From NCBI GenBank assembly GCA_902623975.1, contig CACNVR010000004.1, positions 1-64,000 on the forward strand: a DNA stretch of 64,000 nucleotides. The letters run 5' to 3'. Origin of the DNA: an uncultured Pelagibacteraceae bacterium (GTDB lineage Bacteria; Pseudomonadota; Alphaproteobacteria; Pelagibacterales; Pelagibacteraceae). The translations under genes were made by a program, and so were the position numbers. Numbering within the stretch: the first letter of the stretch is position 1; each line of letters starts with the position of its first letter. This document shows, one piece after another, positions 1 through 8,213 of this stretch. The notes below the pieces were generated by a model that did no database searches, was not told the origin of the DNA, and saw only the letters and a program-made list of their open reading frames with translations.

Positions 1-677
1 GAGTTTGGCCTTATGTGTTCTTCTAATTCAATTCTTGTGAGTATTAAAAGATCATTAATTAAATTTTCCATTCTATTTGATTGATCAGTCATTATTTTCA
101 TAAATTTTTTTTTAGCCTTTTCATCATCAGACGCTGGGCCCTCAATTGTTTCTAATGATCCTTTGATTGCCATTAAAGGTGTTCTTAATTCATGGCTTAC
201 ATTAGCAACAAAATCAGTTTTAAATTTTTGTGCTTTTGTAATTTCAGTAAAATCTTTTAAAAATAACACAACAGAATCTGGTTCAGTAAATAAATGAGTT
301 GGACCAGGAATAATATAAATTTTATAAAATTGATATGATGGGAGGTCTATTTCAATGTCAATATTTTTTGTTTTATTTTCAACAATAGCTTTTTCAATAT
401 TTTCTATTAATTCTGGTTTTCGAATTACAGAGGATATGTTTTTATCAATTAAATTACTTCCAAATCTTTTTAATGCACTTGGATTGGCATATTTAATTAT
501 GTTAAATTTATTTAATGCAAAAAACTGATCCTCAAGTTCGTCAATAATTACTCTTTTGGTTTTTTCCTCTCTTTTATTAATTATTGTAGCGGTATTTATT
601 GATTTGTTTTTTTTTTGATTAAGTAAATAGAGAAGATAAACTATTACAGCTATGAGTAGAATGATGAAATATTCCAT
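1..677 (-). CDS. phoR: Phosphate-regulon-type sensor histidine kinase (PhoR-like), C-terminal part outside the window
   Basis: Reverse-strand translation from ATG at 677 (MEYFIILLIAVIVYLLYLLNQKK...) continues open to the window edge with an N-terminal TM, a PAS-like region and an H-box (VSHELRTPL.AIKGSLETIEGP). Location next to plcP/agt supports PhoR. Confidence 0.75.
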   Translation of the reverse strand, partial: MEYFIILLIAVIVYLLYLLNQKKNKSINTATIINKREEKTKRVIIDELEDQFFALNKFNIIKYANPSALKRFGSNLIDKNISSVIRKPELIENIEKAIVENKTKNIDIEIDLPSYQFYKIYIIPGPTHLFTEPDSVVLFLKDFTEITKAQKFKTDFVANVSHELRTPLMAIKGSLETIEGPASDDEKAKKKFMKIMTDQSNRMENLINDLLILTRIELEEHIRPN

Positions 678-742
678 AAATTTAGATAGGTTAATTTTGC
701 ATCATTACACTTTTTAATGCAAATAAATTAAGGAAAAATTAA

Positions 743-1750
743 CTAATGATTTGGTGAAATATTGTTAAAAAATATTTTTGCTGTTTCTTCCCAAGTGAAT
801 TTTTTTGCAAATTCAAGACAATCATTTCTATTAACTTTCAAGGCTTTATGGGCCGAAACTTTAAGATCATTATCTAAACAATTTATTTTGGATCCTTCAA
901 ATATATCTTTAGGACCTGGAACAGGATACGCAGCAACAGGTGTTCCACAATTTAAAGCTTCTGTAACTACAATTCCAAATGTATCTGTTTTACTAGGGAA
1001 AACAAAAACATCAGAAGATGCAAAATGTGATGCTAATTCCCCATTTGTTTTTTCCCCTAAAAAAATATCTTTAGGAAATTCTTTTTTCAATTTTTTTAAA
1101 TCAGGTCCTTTTCCTATAATTATTTTTGTACCTTCTAAATCACATTCTAAGAAAGCTCTTATGTTTTTTTCAACTGCAACTCTTCCAACATAAATCCAAA
1201 TAGGTCTTTTATGAGGTAAATCAATTTTTTTAGGGTTCTTAAAAGCTCCATGATTTCCTCCTCTAGTCCAAGTAATCATTTTATTGTCATCTATACCTAT
1301 ATCGATTAATTCTTTTCTCATAGATTCTGTGGTTACTAAAATTCTCTCAGCTTTATTATGAAAATTTGCTAAGAATTTTTCAGCCCATTTTGCTGGTATA
1401 ATAGGAAAGTAAAGTTTTAGATATTTGTCAAATCTTGTATGGAAACTCGTAGTAAACTTTAGATTATTTTTTAAACAATATCTTCTTGCCATAGTGCCTA
1501 TCGGGCCTTCGGTAGCGATATGAATTGCATCTGGATTGATTTTCTTTATTAAACTACCAACTCTTGGCCATACATTTATAGACAACCTAATTTCATTATA
1601 TTTCGGCATCGGAAAAGTAAAAAATAAGTCAGGTGTAATATATTCTATTCTATGACCTTGTTCTTTTAATACATTGCCTGTTTCATGTAAGGTTCTTACG
1701 ACACCATTTACTTGTGGAAAATATGCATCTGTAGCAATTAAAATTTTCAT
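743..1750 (-). CDS. agt: Glycosyltransferase family 4 (Agt/SQD2-like diacylglycerol glycosyltransferase)
   Basis: 335 aa; MKILIATDAYFPQVNGVVRTLHETG start and a GT-B fold C-terminal 'FPSKTDTFGIVVTEALNCGTPVAAYPVPGP' motif; directly downstream of the PlcP-like gene. Confidence 0.8.
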   Translation of the reverse strand: MKILIATDAYFPQVNGVVRTLHETGNVLKEQGHRIEYITPDLFFTFPMPKYNEIRLSINVWPRVGSLIKKINPDAIHIATEGPIGTMARRYCLKNNLKFTTSFHTRFDKYLKLYFPIIPAKWAEKFLANFHNKAERILVTTESMRKELIDIGIDDNKMITWTRGGNHGAFKNPKKIDLPHKRPIWIYVGRVAVEKNIRAFLECDLEGTKIIIGKGPDLKKLKKEFPKDIFLGEKTNGELASHFASSDVFVFPSKTDTFGIVVTEALNCGTPVAAYPVPGPKDIFEGSKINCLDNDLKVSAHKALKVNRNDCLEFAKKFTWEETAKIFFNNISPNH

Positions 1751-1753
1751 TAA

Positions 1754-2566
1754 TTATGAAGCTTTTTTTAATTCTTCAGTTTTAATTGGTTCAATTATTT
1801 CTTTATCGTCTAAATATTGTTCTCTTATTTTGTCCCAATATAATATTTCAAAACTACCATCATAATTTTCGGCTAATGCGGTACAAGATTCAACCCAGTC
1901 TCCACAATTTAAATAATTGACCCCATTAAAATCTCTATCCTCAGCATGATGGATGTGACCACAAATAATTCCATCAAATTTTTTTCTTTTTGCATAATCT
2001 GATACTGTCTTTTCGTATTCACCAATATATTTAACTGCGTTTTTGACTTTATATTTTAAATATTTTGCAAGAGACCAATATTCTTTTCCTCTCAACCTTC
2101 TAAAAAAGTTAATTATTACATTTAATTGTAACAATAAATTATAGGCTATTGATCCAAGTTTAGATAACCATTTAGCATGTTTCATAACACCATCCCAAGC
2201 ATCACCATGAACAACAACATATTTTTTTCCTGCATTTGTTTCATGAATAACTCTATTAACCATATGGATGTCACCAAAATGCATTGGAATAAATTTTCTT
2301 AACATTTCGTCATGGTTACCCATAATGTAGAAAACTTTAGTACCATGTCTTGCTTTTCTTAAAATTTTTTGAATTACATCATTATGTTCTTGAGGCCAAA
2401 AAAAACTTTTTTGCATTTCCCAGATATCTATAATGTCTCCTACAAGATAAAGATTTTCAGATCTTGAGTTTTTGAAAAACTCTAAAAGTTTATTTGCCTG
2501 ACAACCCTTAGTACCTAAATGTACATCAGAAATAAAAATACTTTTGTATTTAAGCATATTAAGCAT
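1754..2566 (-). CDS. plcP: Calcineurin-like metallophosphoesterase, PlcP-type phospholipase C (LpxH-like fold)
   Basis: 270 aa; metallophosphoesterase motifs SDVHLG, GDIIDIWE, GNHDE, VVHGDAWD, GHIHHAE; 3-bp gap to agt. Confidence 0.8.
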   Translation of the reverse strand: MLNMLKYKSIFISDVHLGTKGCQANKLLEFFKNSRSENLYLVGDIIDIWEMQKSFFWPQEHNDVIQKILRKARHGTKVFYIMGNHDEMLRKFIPMHFGDIHMVNRVIHETNAGKKYVVVHGDAWDGVMKHAKWLSKLGSIAYNLLLQLNVIINFFRRLRGKEYWSLAKYLKYKVKNAVKYIGEYEKTVSDYAKRKKFDGIICGHIHHAEDRDFNGVNYLNCGDWVESCTALAENYDGSFEILYWDKIREQYLDDKEIIEPIKTEELKKAS

Positions 2567-2580
2567 TTAAAAAACCTTTT

Positions 2581-2598
2581 TTTAACACAACTGTAACA
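2581..2598 (+). promoter_or_regulatory. Candidate Pho box: TTTAACA-CAAC-TGTAACA (7-4-7 direct repeat) reading toward the DAGK-like gene
   Basis: Direct repeat with 11-bp period; the same two 7-mers recur on the opposite strand at 2628-2645. Confidence 0.5.
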
Positions 2599-2627
2599 CG
2601 AATCATTTAATTCTTATCTCATTTGAA

Positions 2628-2645
2628 TGTTACAAATTTGTTAAA
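2628..2645 (-). promoter_or_regulatory. Candidate Pho box: TTTAACA-AATT-TGTAACA (7-4-7 direct repeat) reading toward plcP
   Basis: Reverse complement of TGTTACAAATTTGTTAAA; both half-sites identical to those at 2581-2598. Confidence 0.5.
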
Positions 2646-2664
2646 AATTTTTTAAGGAATAATT

Positions 2665-3549
2665 ATGTTATATTGTTTGATTTACAATCTAAACTCTTCT
2701 TCAGGAAGAAAATCAAAGTTCATAAATAGAGTTTTATCTAAGTTAAAAGAAAACAATTCTGTTGACTACTTTGAGACAAAAACAATAAATCAAGCTAAGA
2801 AAATTTTTAAAGATTTTAATCAAAAAAATTATGATAGACTAATAGTAGCTGGTGGTGATGGTTCAGTTTCTTTTGCAATTAATGAATTAATTAAAAATAA
2901 TTTTGATTTTAAAGACGATTTTGCCATAGGTTATATTCCTGCTGGCACTGCAAATTTGCTTCAAGCTGAATTATCAATGAATAAAAAAGTTGATGATATA
3001 GTAAATGTGTTGGTTTCTAATAATTATAAATCCTCTAATCTTGTAAAAATTAACGATAATTATTTCTTTTTAATGGCTGGTATAGGATGGGATGCAAAAA
3101 TTGTTCATTCAATTAATTCAAAAATTAAAAAGATTCTAGGTAAAATTATATTTGGTATCAAAGGTTTTCAATATTTCTTGTTTATGAATAATAAAAAATT
3201 AAATGTCACTTTTGATGGTCAATTTTATCAAGCAGACTGGATATTATCCTCAAATACCAAATATTACGCTGGACATCATAAAATAAATAAAACAAATATT
3301 TTTGAAGACAAATTAGTCACCTATATATTTAAAGATTTGACTAGGATTAGTTTATTATATTCAATATTTTTAATAATTCTTAATGGTGATTTAAGTAAAA
3401 ATAAAAATGTTATTACTACTTATGCACAAAACATTACAATTGATGGAAATGATTTGATACCTGTTCAAATTGATGGAGATAATTTTGGTTCATATAAAAA
3501 AATTCATTTAAATCAATCAAATAAAAAAGTGAATTTTCTTGTGAAATAA
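2665..3549 (+). CDS. Diacylglycerol kinase catalytic-domain (YegS/LCB5-like) lipid kinase
   Basis: 294 aa; GGDGSVSFAINEL and IPAGTANLLQAEL motifs; divergent from plcP. Confidence 0.8.
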   Translation: MLYCLIYNLNSSSGRKSKFINRVLSKLKENNSVDYFETKTINQAKKIFKDFNQKNYDRLIVAGGDGSVSFAINELIKNNFDFKDDFAIGYIPAGTANLLQAELSMNKKVDDIVNVLVSNNYKSSNLVKINDNYFFLMAGIGWDAKIVHSINSKIKKILGKIIFGIKGFQYFLFMNNKKLNVTFDGQFYQADWILSSNTKYYAGHHKINKTNIFEDKLVTYIFKDLTRISLLYSIFLIILNGDLSKNKNVITTYAQNITIDGNDLIPVQIDGDNFGSYKKIHLNQSNKKVNFLVK

Positions 3550-4650
3550 TTACTGCGAAATAATATTATAAATATCTTTTTCTCCAATTTTTACAGGATT
3601 ATTACCAAGTCTCAATAAATTTATACCTTTTATAATATCATCTGAGCTTTGCTTTATATTGATATTTAGAGATTGAAGATTATCCTCTAATTTTGCTTGT
3701 CTTTTTATTAATGATATTTTGGAACTAAAATCATTAATTCCTTGAACATCAAATAGATTAAATATTAAATCAAATCTTTTTTTTAAGTCAAAAGAGGTTT
3801 CTGATTTATCTTTGTTTTCGTAATTAAACTTAAAAAATTTTTCAAAAAATAAGCCCACAGCATGACCATGGCTTACATTAAATAAAGAAGTAAAAGGATA
3901 TGAAACAGCATGAGGTGCGGTTGTTTTTGATATGTTTATTGCCTTACCTGCTAAATTTGATGCAATAGCCATTTCAGTTGCATTTTTTAAACTAGGATCA
4001 TTTAAGAAAGAAATATAACTATTTATTGATACTCTTAATGACTTAGATGCGTATTCAACACTCTGATCATTTGATTTTTTAGAAACTAAAGACTCTAAGG
4101 CTTGTGCAATAGCATCAAAACCTGCTGAAGCTTTTATTTTTTCAGGTGCAGACATTAAAAATTCAGGAATTAGAAAAAAATTGTCAGGTATTAATAATTG
4201 GCTTTCAAAAGAATGTTTAATTCCATCGACATAAATAACTGCATTTGAAGTTACCTCAGCGCCAGATCCAGCTGTGGTAGGTATAGCGGTTAATTTAGTA
4301 TATCTTTTTTTAAATGGATAAGAATAATTTATAATTAGATCAGCCAAATCAGGTCTGATATCAACCACATTAGCTATCTTAGCATAATCGATTACTGCAC
4401 CACCACCTACTGCAAGAATTAAGTTTGGTTGGAAATTTCTAATATCCTTAATTATTTCAATTAATTCTTCTAATATTGGAAGATCTGAATTTTTATAAAA
4501 AAACTTTATTTCTTTTTGTTTTATATCTTTTTTAAAAAAATTTTCAGCCCCTGAAGTAATAAATGATTTTTTTCCACATAAAATAAATATTTTTTTAAAG
4601 CTTTTATCATCGATAAACTTTTTTAAATCTTCAATTTTATTTACTGTCAT
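3550..4650 (-). CDS. Iron-containing alcohol dehydrogenase, probable phosphonoacetaldehyde reductase
   Basis: 366 aa; Fe-ADH signature (AVGGGAVIDYAKI, IPTTAGSGAEVTSNAVI, GFDAIAQALESL, SHGHAVGLFFE); overlaps ppd by 4 bp. Confidence 0.8.
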   Translation of the reverse strand: MTVNKIEDLKKFIDDKSFKKIFILCGKKSFITSGAENFFKKDIKQKEIKFFYKNSDLPILEELIEIIKDIRNFQPNLILAVGGGAVIDYAKIANVVDIRPDLADLIINYSYPFKKRYTKLTAIPTTAGSGAEVTSNAVIYVDGIKHSFESQLLIPDNFFLIPEFLMSAPEKIKASAGFDAIAQALESLVSKKSNDQSVEYASKSLRVSINSYISFLNDPSLKNATEMAIASNLAGKAINISKTTAPHAVSYPFTSLFNVSHGHAVGLFFEKFFKFNYENKDKSETSFDLKKRFDLIFNLFDVQGINDFSSKISLIKRQAKLEDNLQSLNINIKQSSDDIIKGINLLRLGNNPVKIGEKDIYNIISQ

Positions 4651-5747
4651 TTCATAAATTGGTTTTTGATTTTTATAAGATCTTTGGGCCTTGGTAGTTT
4701 TGATATTTTACTATTGGCAACCCTTACTTCTAAAAAACTCAAACTATTTCCATTAATAAATTTTTTGATATTTTTATTTAAATCAATCTTATTTTTAATG
4801 CAAAAAAACTTCTTAAAACCCAAACTTTTTGATAATTTTTCTAAATTAATATTTTTTGTGTAAGTATTTTGCCCACCAACTGAGTCGTGAGTATTGTTAT
4901 TCAAAAGTATATATTTCAGATTTTTATTTGCAAAAGTACCCATGGTTTTGATCGATCCTAGATGCATAAGAAAAGAGCCGTCACCATCGATGCAAATTGT
5001 CTTTTTTTTATTTGATAATGAATAACCTGTAGCTACTGAGGAAGTATGACCCATTCCGCCTACCATATAAAAATCTTTGCTATTTTCAATTTTATACTTT
5101 TCTCTTAAATACATTAATTCTCTAGAATTATAGCCAGTGCTTGAAATAATTTTTGAATTAGACGGTAAAGACTCTAATAATGATTTGAAAAATATTTCTT
5201 TATCTAAATTAAAATAATCTTTTTTACTTATTTTGCCTTTATTTTTCTCTAAAGTTCCTCTTTCTATTAAACAGGCAACAATAGTTTTATTTTTCTTTGC
5301 AAATTTAATTTGTTTATCAAATTTCTTTAAATCCTTTATGGATCTGACAATAGTGTATTTGATATTAAGTAATTTAAGAATTTTTTCAGTAATCTTTCCC
5401 TTAACTTCGTGTTGTGGTTCGTCTTTGATTTTGGGAGAGCCACGCCAACCAATTATAAGAATGAGTGGAATTGAATATACCTTAGGATGAGCTATTGAAA
5501 TAAGTGGATTTAAGGCATTTGAGAGACCTGAGTTCTGCATATAAACACTTGGAATTTTTTTTGTCGACAAATAATGACCAATCGCAATAGAAATAGCAGA
5601 ACCTTCATTGGTTGCTATTATGTGATTATTTTTACTTTTATTTTGTAAAAACTTTGAAAGTTCTTTTAAAACACTATCTGGAACACCTGTAAAAAAGGTG
5701 CTGTTATTATTTTTTAAAACTTTAATTAAAGAATTAATTTTAATCAT
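4647..5747 (-). CDS. ppd: Phosphonopyruvate decarboxylase (TPP-dependent)
   Basis: 366 aa; FTGVPDSVLKELSKFL, ATNEGSAISIAIGHYLSTKKIPSVYMQNSGLSNALNPL, and TPP motif IDGDGSFLMHLGSIKTMG...LLNNNTHDSVGGQ. Confidence 0.9.
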   Translation of the reverse strand: MIKINSLIKVLKNNNSTFFTGVPDSVLKELSKFLQNKSKNNHIIATNEGSAISIAIGHYLSTKKIPSVYMQNSGLSNALNPLISIAHPKVYSIPLILIIGWRGSPKIKDEPQHEVKGKITEKILKLLNIKYTIVRSIKDLKKFDKQIKFAKKNKTIVACLIERGTLEKNKGKISKKDYFNLDKEIFFKSLLESLPSNSKIISSTGYNSRELMYLREKYKIENSKDFYMVGGMGHTSSVATGYSLSNKKKTICIDGDGSFLMHLGSIKTMGTFANKNLKYILLNNNTHDSVGGQNTYTKNINLEKLSKSLGFKKFFCIKNKIDLNKNIKKFINGNSLSFLEVRVANSKISKLPRPKDLIKIKNQFMK

Positions 5748-7044
5748 TTTTAATTAAATTGATTATTTCTTTAATTGGAATAATTTTTTTATCTATTTCA
5801 AAAGCTCGACTTTTATTAAGAATACTTTTTGCAGCATTTTCCATTGCTGGGTAAGCTGCCCTTAGTAATTGATTTGCATAAATAACTAATTTAAATCCAT
5901 TTTTTATAAGATCTCTCTCATAAACTTTTGAATATGTAGATGGAACTGACACCAAAGGGACGTAATTTCTACTTTTTTTGAATTCTTTAGCAAAAGAAAA
6001 AATTTCTTTAGGAGTTTTTTCTTTACTATGAATTAAAATACCATCTGCACCTGCTTTAGAATAAATTTCAGCTCTTTTAAGAGCGTCTTTTAATCCTTTG
6101 CCTAAAATAAAGCTTTCAATTCTAGCTATTACCATAAAATCTTTTGATTGTCGGGTTTTACAAATCTTTTTAATCTTTTTTGCAAATATTTCTGGCTTAT
6201 CTTGTTTGGCTCCAGTTTGATTTTTAAATAAAGAATTTTTTTTTAAACCAATTTTATCTTCCATTATAATTGCCGAAGTTCCAGCTCTTTCCAAAGATCT
6301 TATTAAAAAAGGTAAATGTTCTAATTGCCCTCCATTATCAGCATCAAATACAAGTGGTTTTGAAGTGACATCTAACATTTCATTTAATGAAGTTATTCTA
6401 GATGAAAAGTCTACAGATGAATTATCTGGTTTACCTTTAGTTGCAGAGTCTGTTAAACTTGAAGACCACATTCCATCAAACTCAATTTTTTTATTATTTT
6501 TAATTATCTTCAAATTTTCAATAATCAATCCTGTTAGGGAATTATGAGATTCTAATATTCTGACAATATTTTTTGAAGAAATTAATCTTTTCAGACGTGA
6601 AACTCTATTTTCTGGCGTTGAAATAATTTCAGTAATTTTATTTTTTATTGAAGTAGATGAAATATTTTTTGTATATTTTGGTTCAATAAGCTTACCAGAC
6701 CATTTTTTTAAAGTCGAAACTACTCTTTCTCTTGTTTTCTTTTGGACACCAGATTTCCAATCATCACCATGAACAACGTAATCGGGTCTTATTAATTTTA
6801 AGTTTTCGACATAATCTAAGGTTTTTTGTGGTATAACTTTTTTAACATATTTCATATTTTCTATGACAACTTTTCTTTTTTTATAATCTAAATATGGAAT
6901 ATTTTTATAAGATGCGATTGCTTGATCAGTTAACAAACCTACTATTACATCACCGTAAGAGTTTGCAATTTTAAGAATATTTATATGACCTTCATGCATT
7001 ATATCAGCAGATAAGCCCACATAAACGGTTTTTCTTTTTTTCAT
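5740..7044 (-). CDS. pepM: Bifunctional cytidylyltransferase-phosphoenolpyruvate mutase (Fom1-like fusion)
   Basis: 434 aa; N-terminal nucleotidyltransferase (HEGH; ISSTSIK) fused to PEP mutase with DADNGG and the diagnostic EDKIGLKKNS motif, then VIARIESFILGKGLKDALKRAEIYSKAGADGILIHSK. Confidence 0.92.
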   Translation of the reverse strand: MKKRKTVYVGLSADIMHEGHINILKIANSYGDVIVGLLTDQAIASYKNIPYLDYKKRKVVIENMKYVKKVIPQKTLDYVENLKLIRPDYVVHGDDWKSGVQKKTRERVVSTLKKWSGKLIEPKYTKNISSTSIKNKITEIISTPENRVSRLKRLISSKNIVRILESHNSLTGLIIENLKIIKNNKKIEFDGMWSSSLTDSATKGKPDNSSVDFSSRITSLNEMLDVTSKPLVFDADNGGQLEHLPFLIRSLERAGTSAIIMEDKIGLKKNSLFKNQTGAKQDKPEIFAKKIKKICKTRQSKDFMVIARIESFILGKGLKDALKRAEIYSKAGADGILIHSKEKTPKEIFSFAKEFKKSRNYVPLVSVPSTYSKVYERDLIKNGFKLVIYANQLLRAAYPAMENAAKSILNKSRAFEIDKKIIPIKEIINLIKND

Positions 7045-7069
7045 TTTATTTATACTAATATTTTTAAAT

Positions 7070-8209
7070 TTATTTATTACTCAATACTTGATCTTCTATT
7101 ATTAATGCAAAATTCTTTTTTGTACTACCAAAATTAAAAAAATTATCATTTATAAAATCGTTTAATAACGGAATTTTTCCATCTAAATTTTTTATAGATT
7201 TATCGATTATAAGATCCAAATTTGTGAAGTCTTTTTCAGAGAAATTATATCCAAAATTATCTTTTGTGAGGTAATCGATTGATTTTAATTCTTTAAAATC
7301 ATCAAATCTTTCATTATGAATTTTATCTTTGCTATTAAGATATAGGACTGGTCTTTTAAACAAAAGTAAATATTCAATGGATATACCTGATGCATCTGTG
7401 ATTAAACATTTAGATCTCTCCATAGATTGAAAGTTTTCATGAGAGTTATCAAAATTAAATCTATTTTCAGAACCAAATTTATTTTTGATTTCTAATAATA
7501 TCTTATTTGATCTCTTATAGTGTTCTGGATGAGGTCTAAATATTACGTTTAATTTTTTTTTTAGCAAAATTTCAATAACTTGAATAAAATTTTCATCTAT
7601 AAAATTTTTATAACTATAGTTCCATGATGGTGCCACTAATATATCGTTTGGATTTTGTACTTTTGAAATTTTTTCCGATAAATAATCAAAATAAAAATAG
7701 CCTGTATTAATCAATTTTTTAGCAGGTAAATTTTTAAGCTCTTCTCTTTTTCTTATTTCCTGAACATGAAACTTTCCATTACATAAAATGATGTCGTAAT
7801 TATCAAAAGCTGTTTGGGTATAATTCTTAAATGTACTGACTGGTGCATGAAAATAGTAGATATATTTTTTTATATTTTTAGTTTTTTTGATAAAATGATT
7901 GTCTAAATCAGTCAGCGTTAAGAAAAAAAAATCAGCTTTTATTATTAAAAAAAAAAATCTCATCAAAAAACCATCTCCAATATATAGATTTTGTAATCTA
8001 AAATTATTAATTTTGTCATTTGGATCAGAGCTAACATATAAAATTTCATCAGGATATTTCTTAGTAATTACCTCAATTATATCTAATGAATATTTTTGAT
8101 AAGATTTATTTTCTGAAAAAAACAAAAATTTTTTTTTTTTATTAGATAAGGCTAAAATATTTTTGAAAATAAAAAAATTTGATTTAATTTTGTTGATAAA
8201 TGATTTCAT
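7070..8209 (-). CDS. CDP-glycerol glycerophosphotransferase-like (TagB/TagF family) protein
   Basis: 379 aa; FHAPVST, VAPSWNYS, VIFRPHPEHYKRS, LITDASGISIEYLLLFKRPVLYLN motifs of the family. Confidence 0.72.
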   Translation of the reverse strand: MKSFINKIKSNFFIFKNILALSNKKKKFLFFSENKSYQKYSLDIIEVITKKYPDEILYVSSDPNDKINNFRLQNLYIGDGFLMRFFFLIIKADFFFLTLTDLDNHFIKKTKNIKKYIYYFHAPVSTFKNYTQTAFDNYDIILCNGKFHVQEIRKREELKNLPAKKLINTGYFYFDYLSEKISKVQNPNDILVAPSWNYSYKNFIDENFIQVIEILLKKKLNVIFRPHPEHYKRSNKILLEIKNKFGSENRFNFDNSHENFQSMERSKCLITDASGISIEYLLLFKRPVLYLNSKDKIHNERFDDFKELKSIDYLTKDNFGYNFSEKDFTNLDLIIDKSIKNLDGKIPLLNDFINDNFFNFGSTKKNFALIIEDQVLSNK

Positions 8210-8213
8210 TTAA

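Noticed and set aside
678-742. Possible hairpin TTGCAT...ATGCAA and a second Pho box upstream of phoR
   Set aside because: Only a 6-bp stem with a long loop, and no match to the TTTAACAN4TGTAACA repeat; too weak to report.
762-1193. 143-aa plus-strand ORF
   Set aside because: Antisense to the agt glycosyltransferase; composition reflects the complementary coding strand, no recognisable domain.
8129-8140. T12 homopolymer as a possible frameshift site
   Set aside because: The reverse-strand frame (NKKKKFLFF) continues intact on both sides, so no frameshift is needed.
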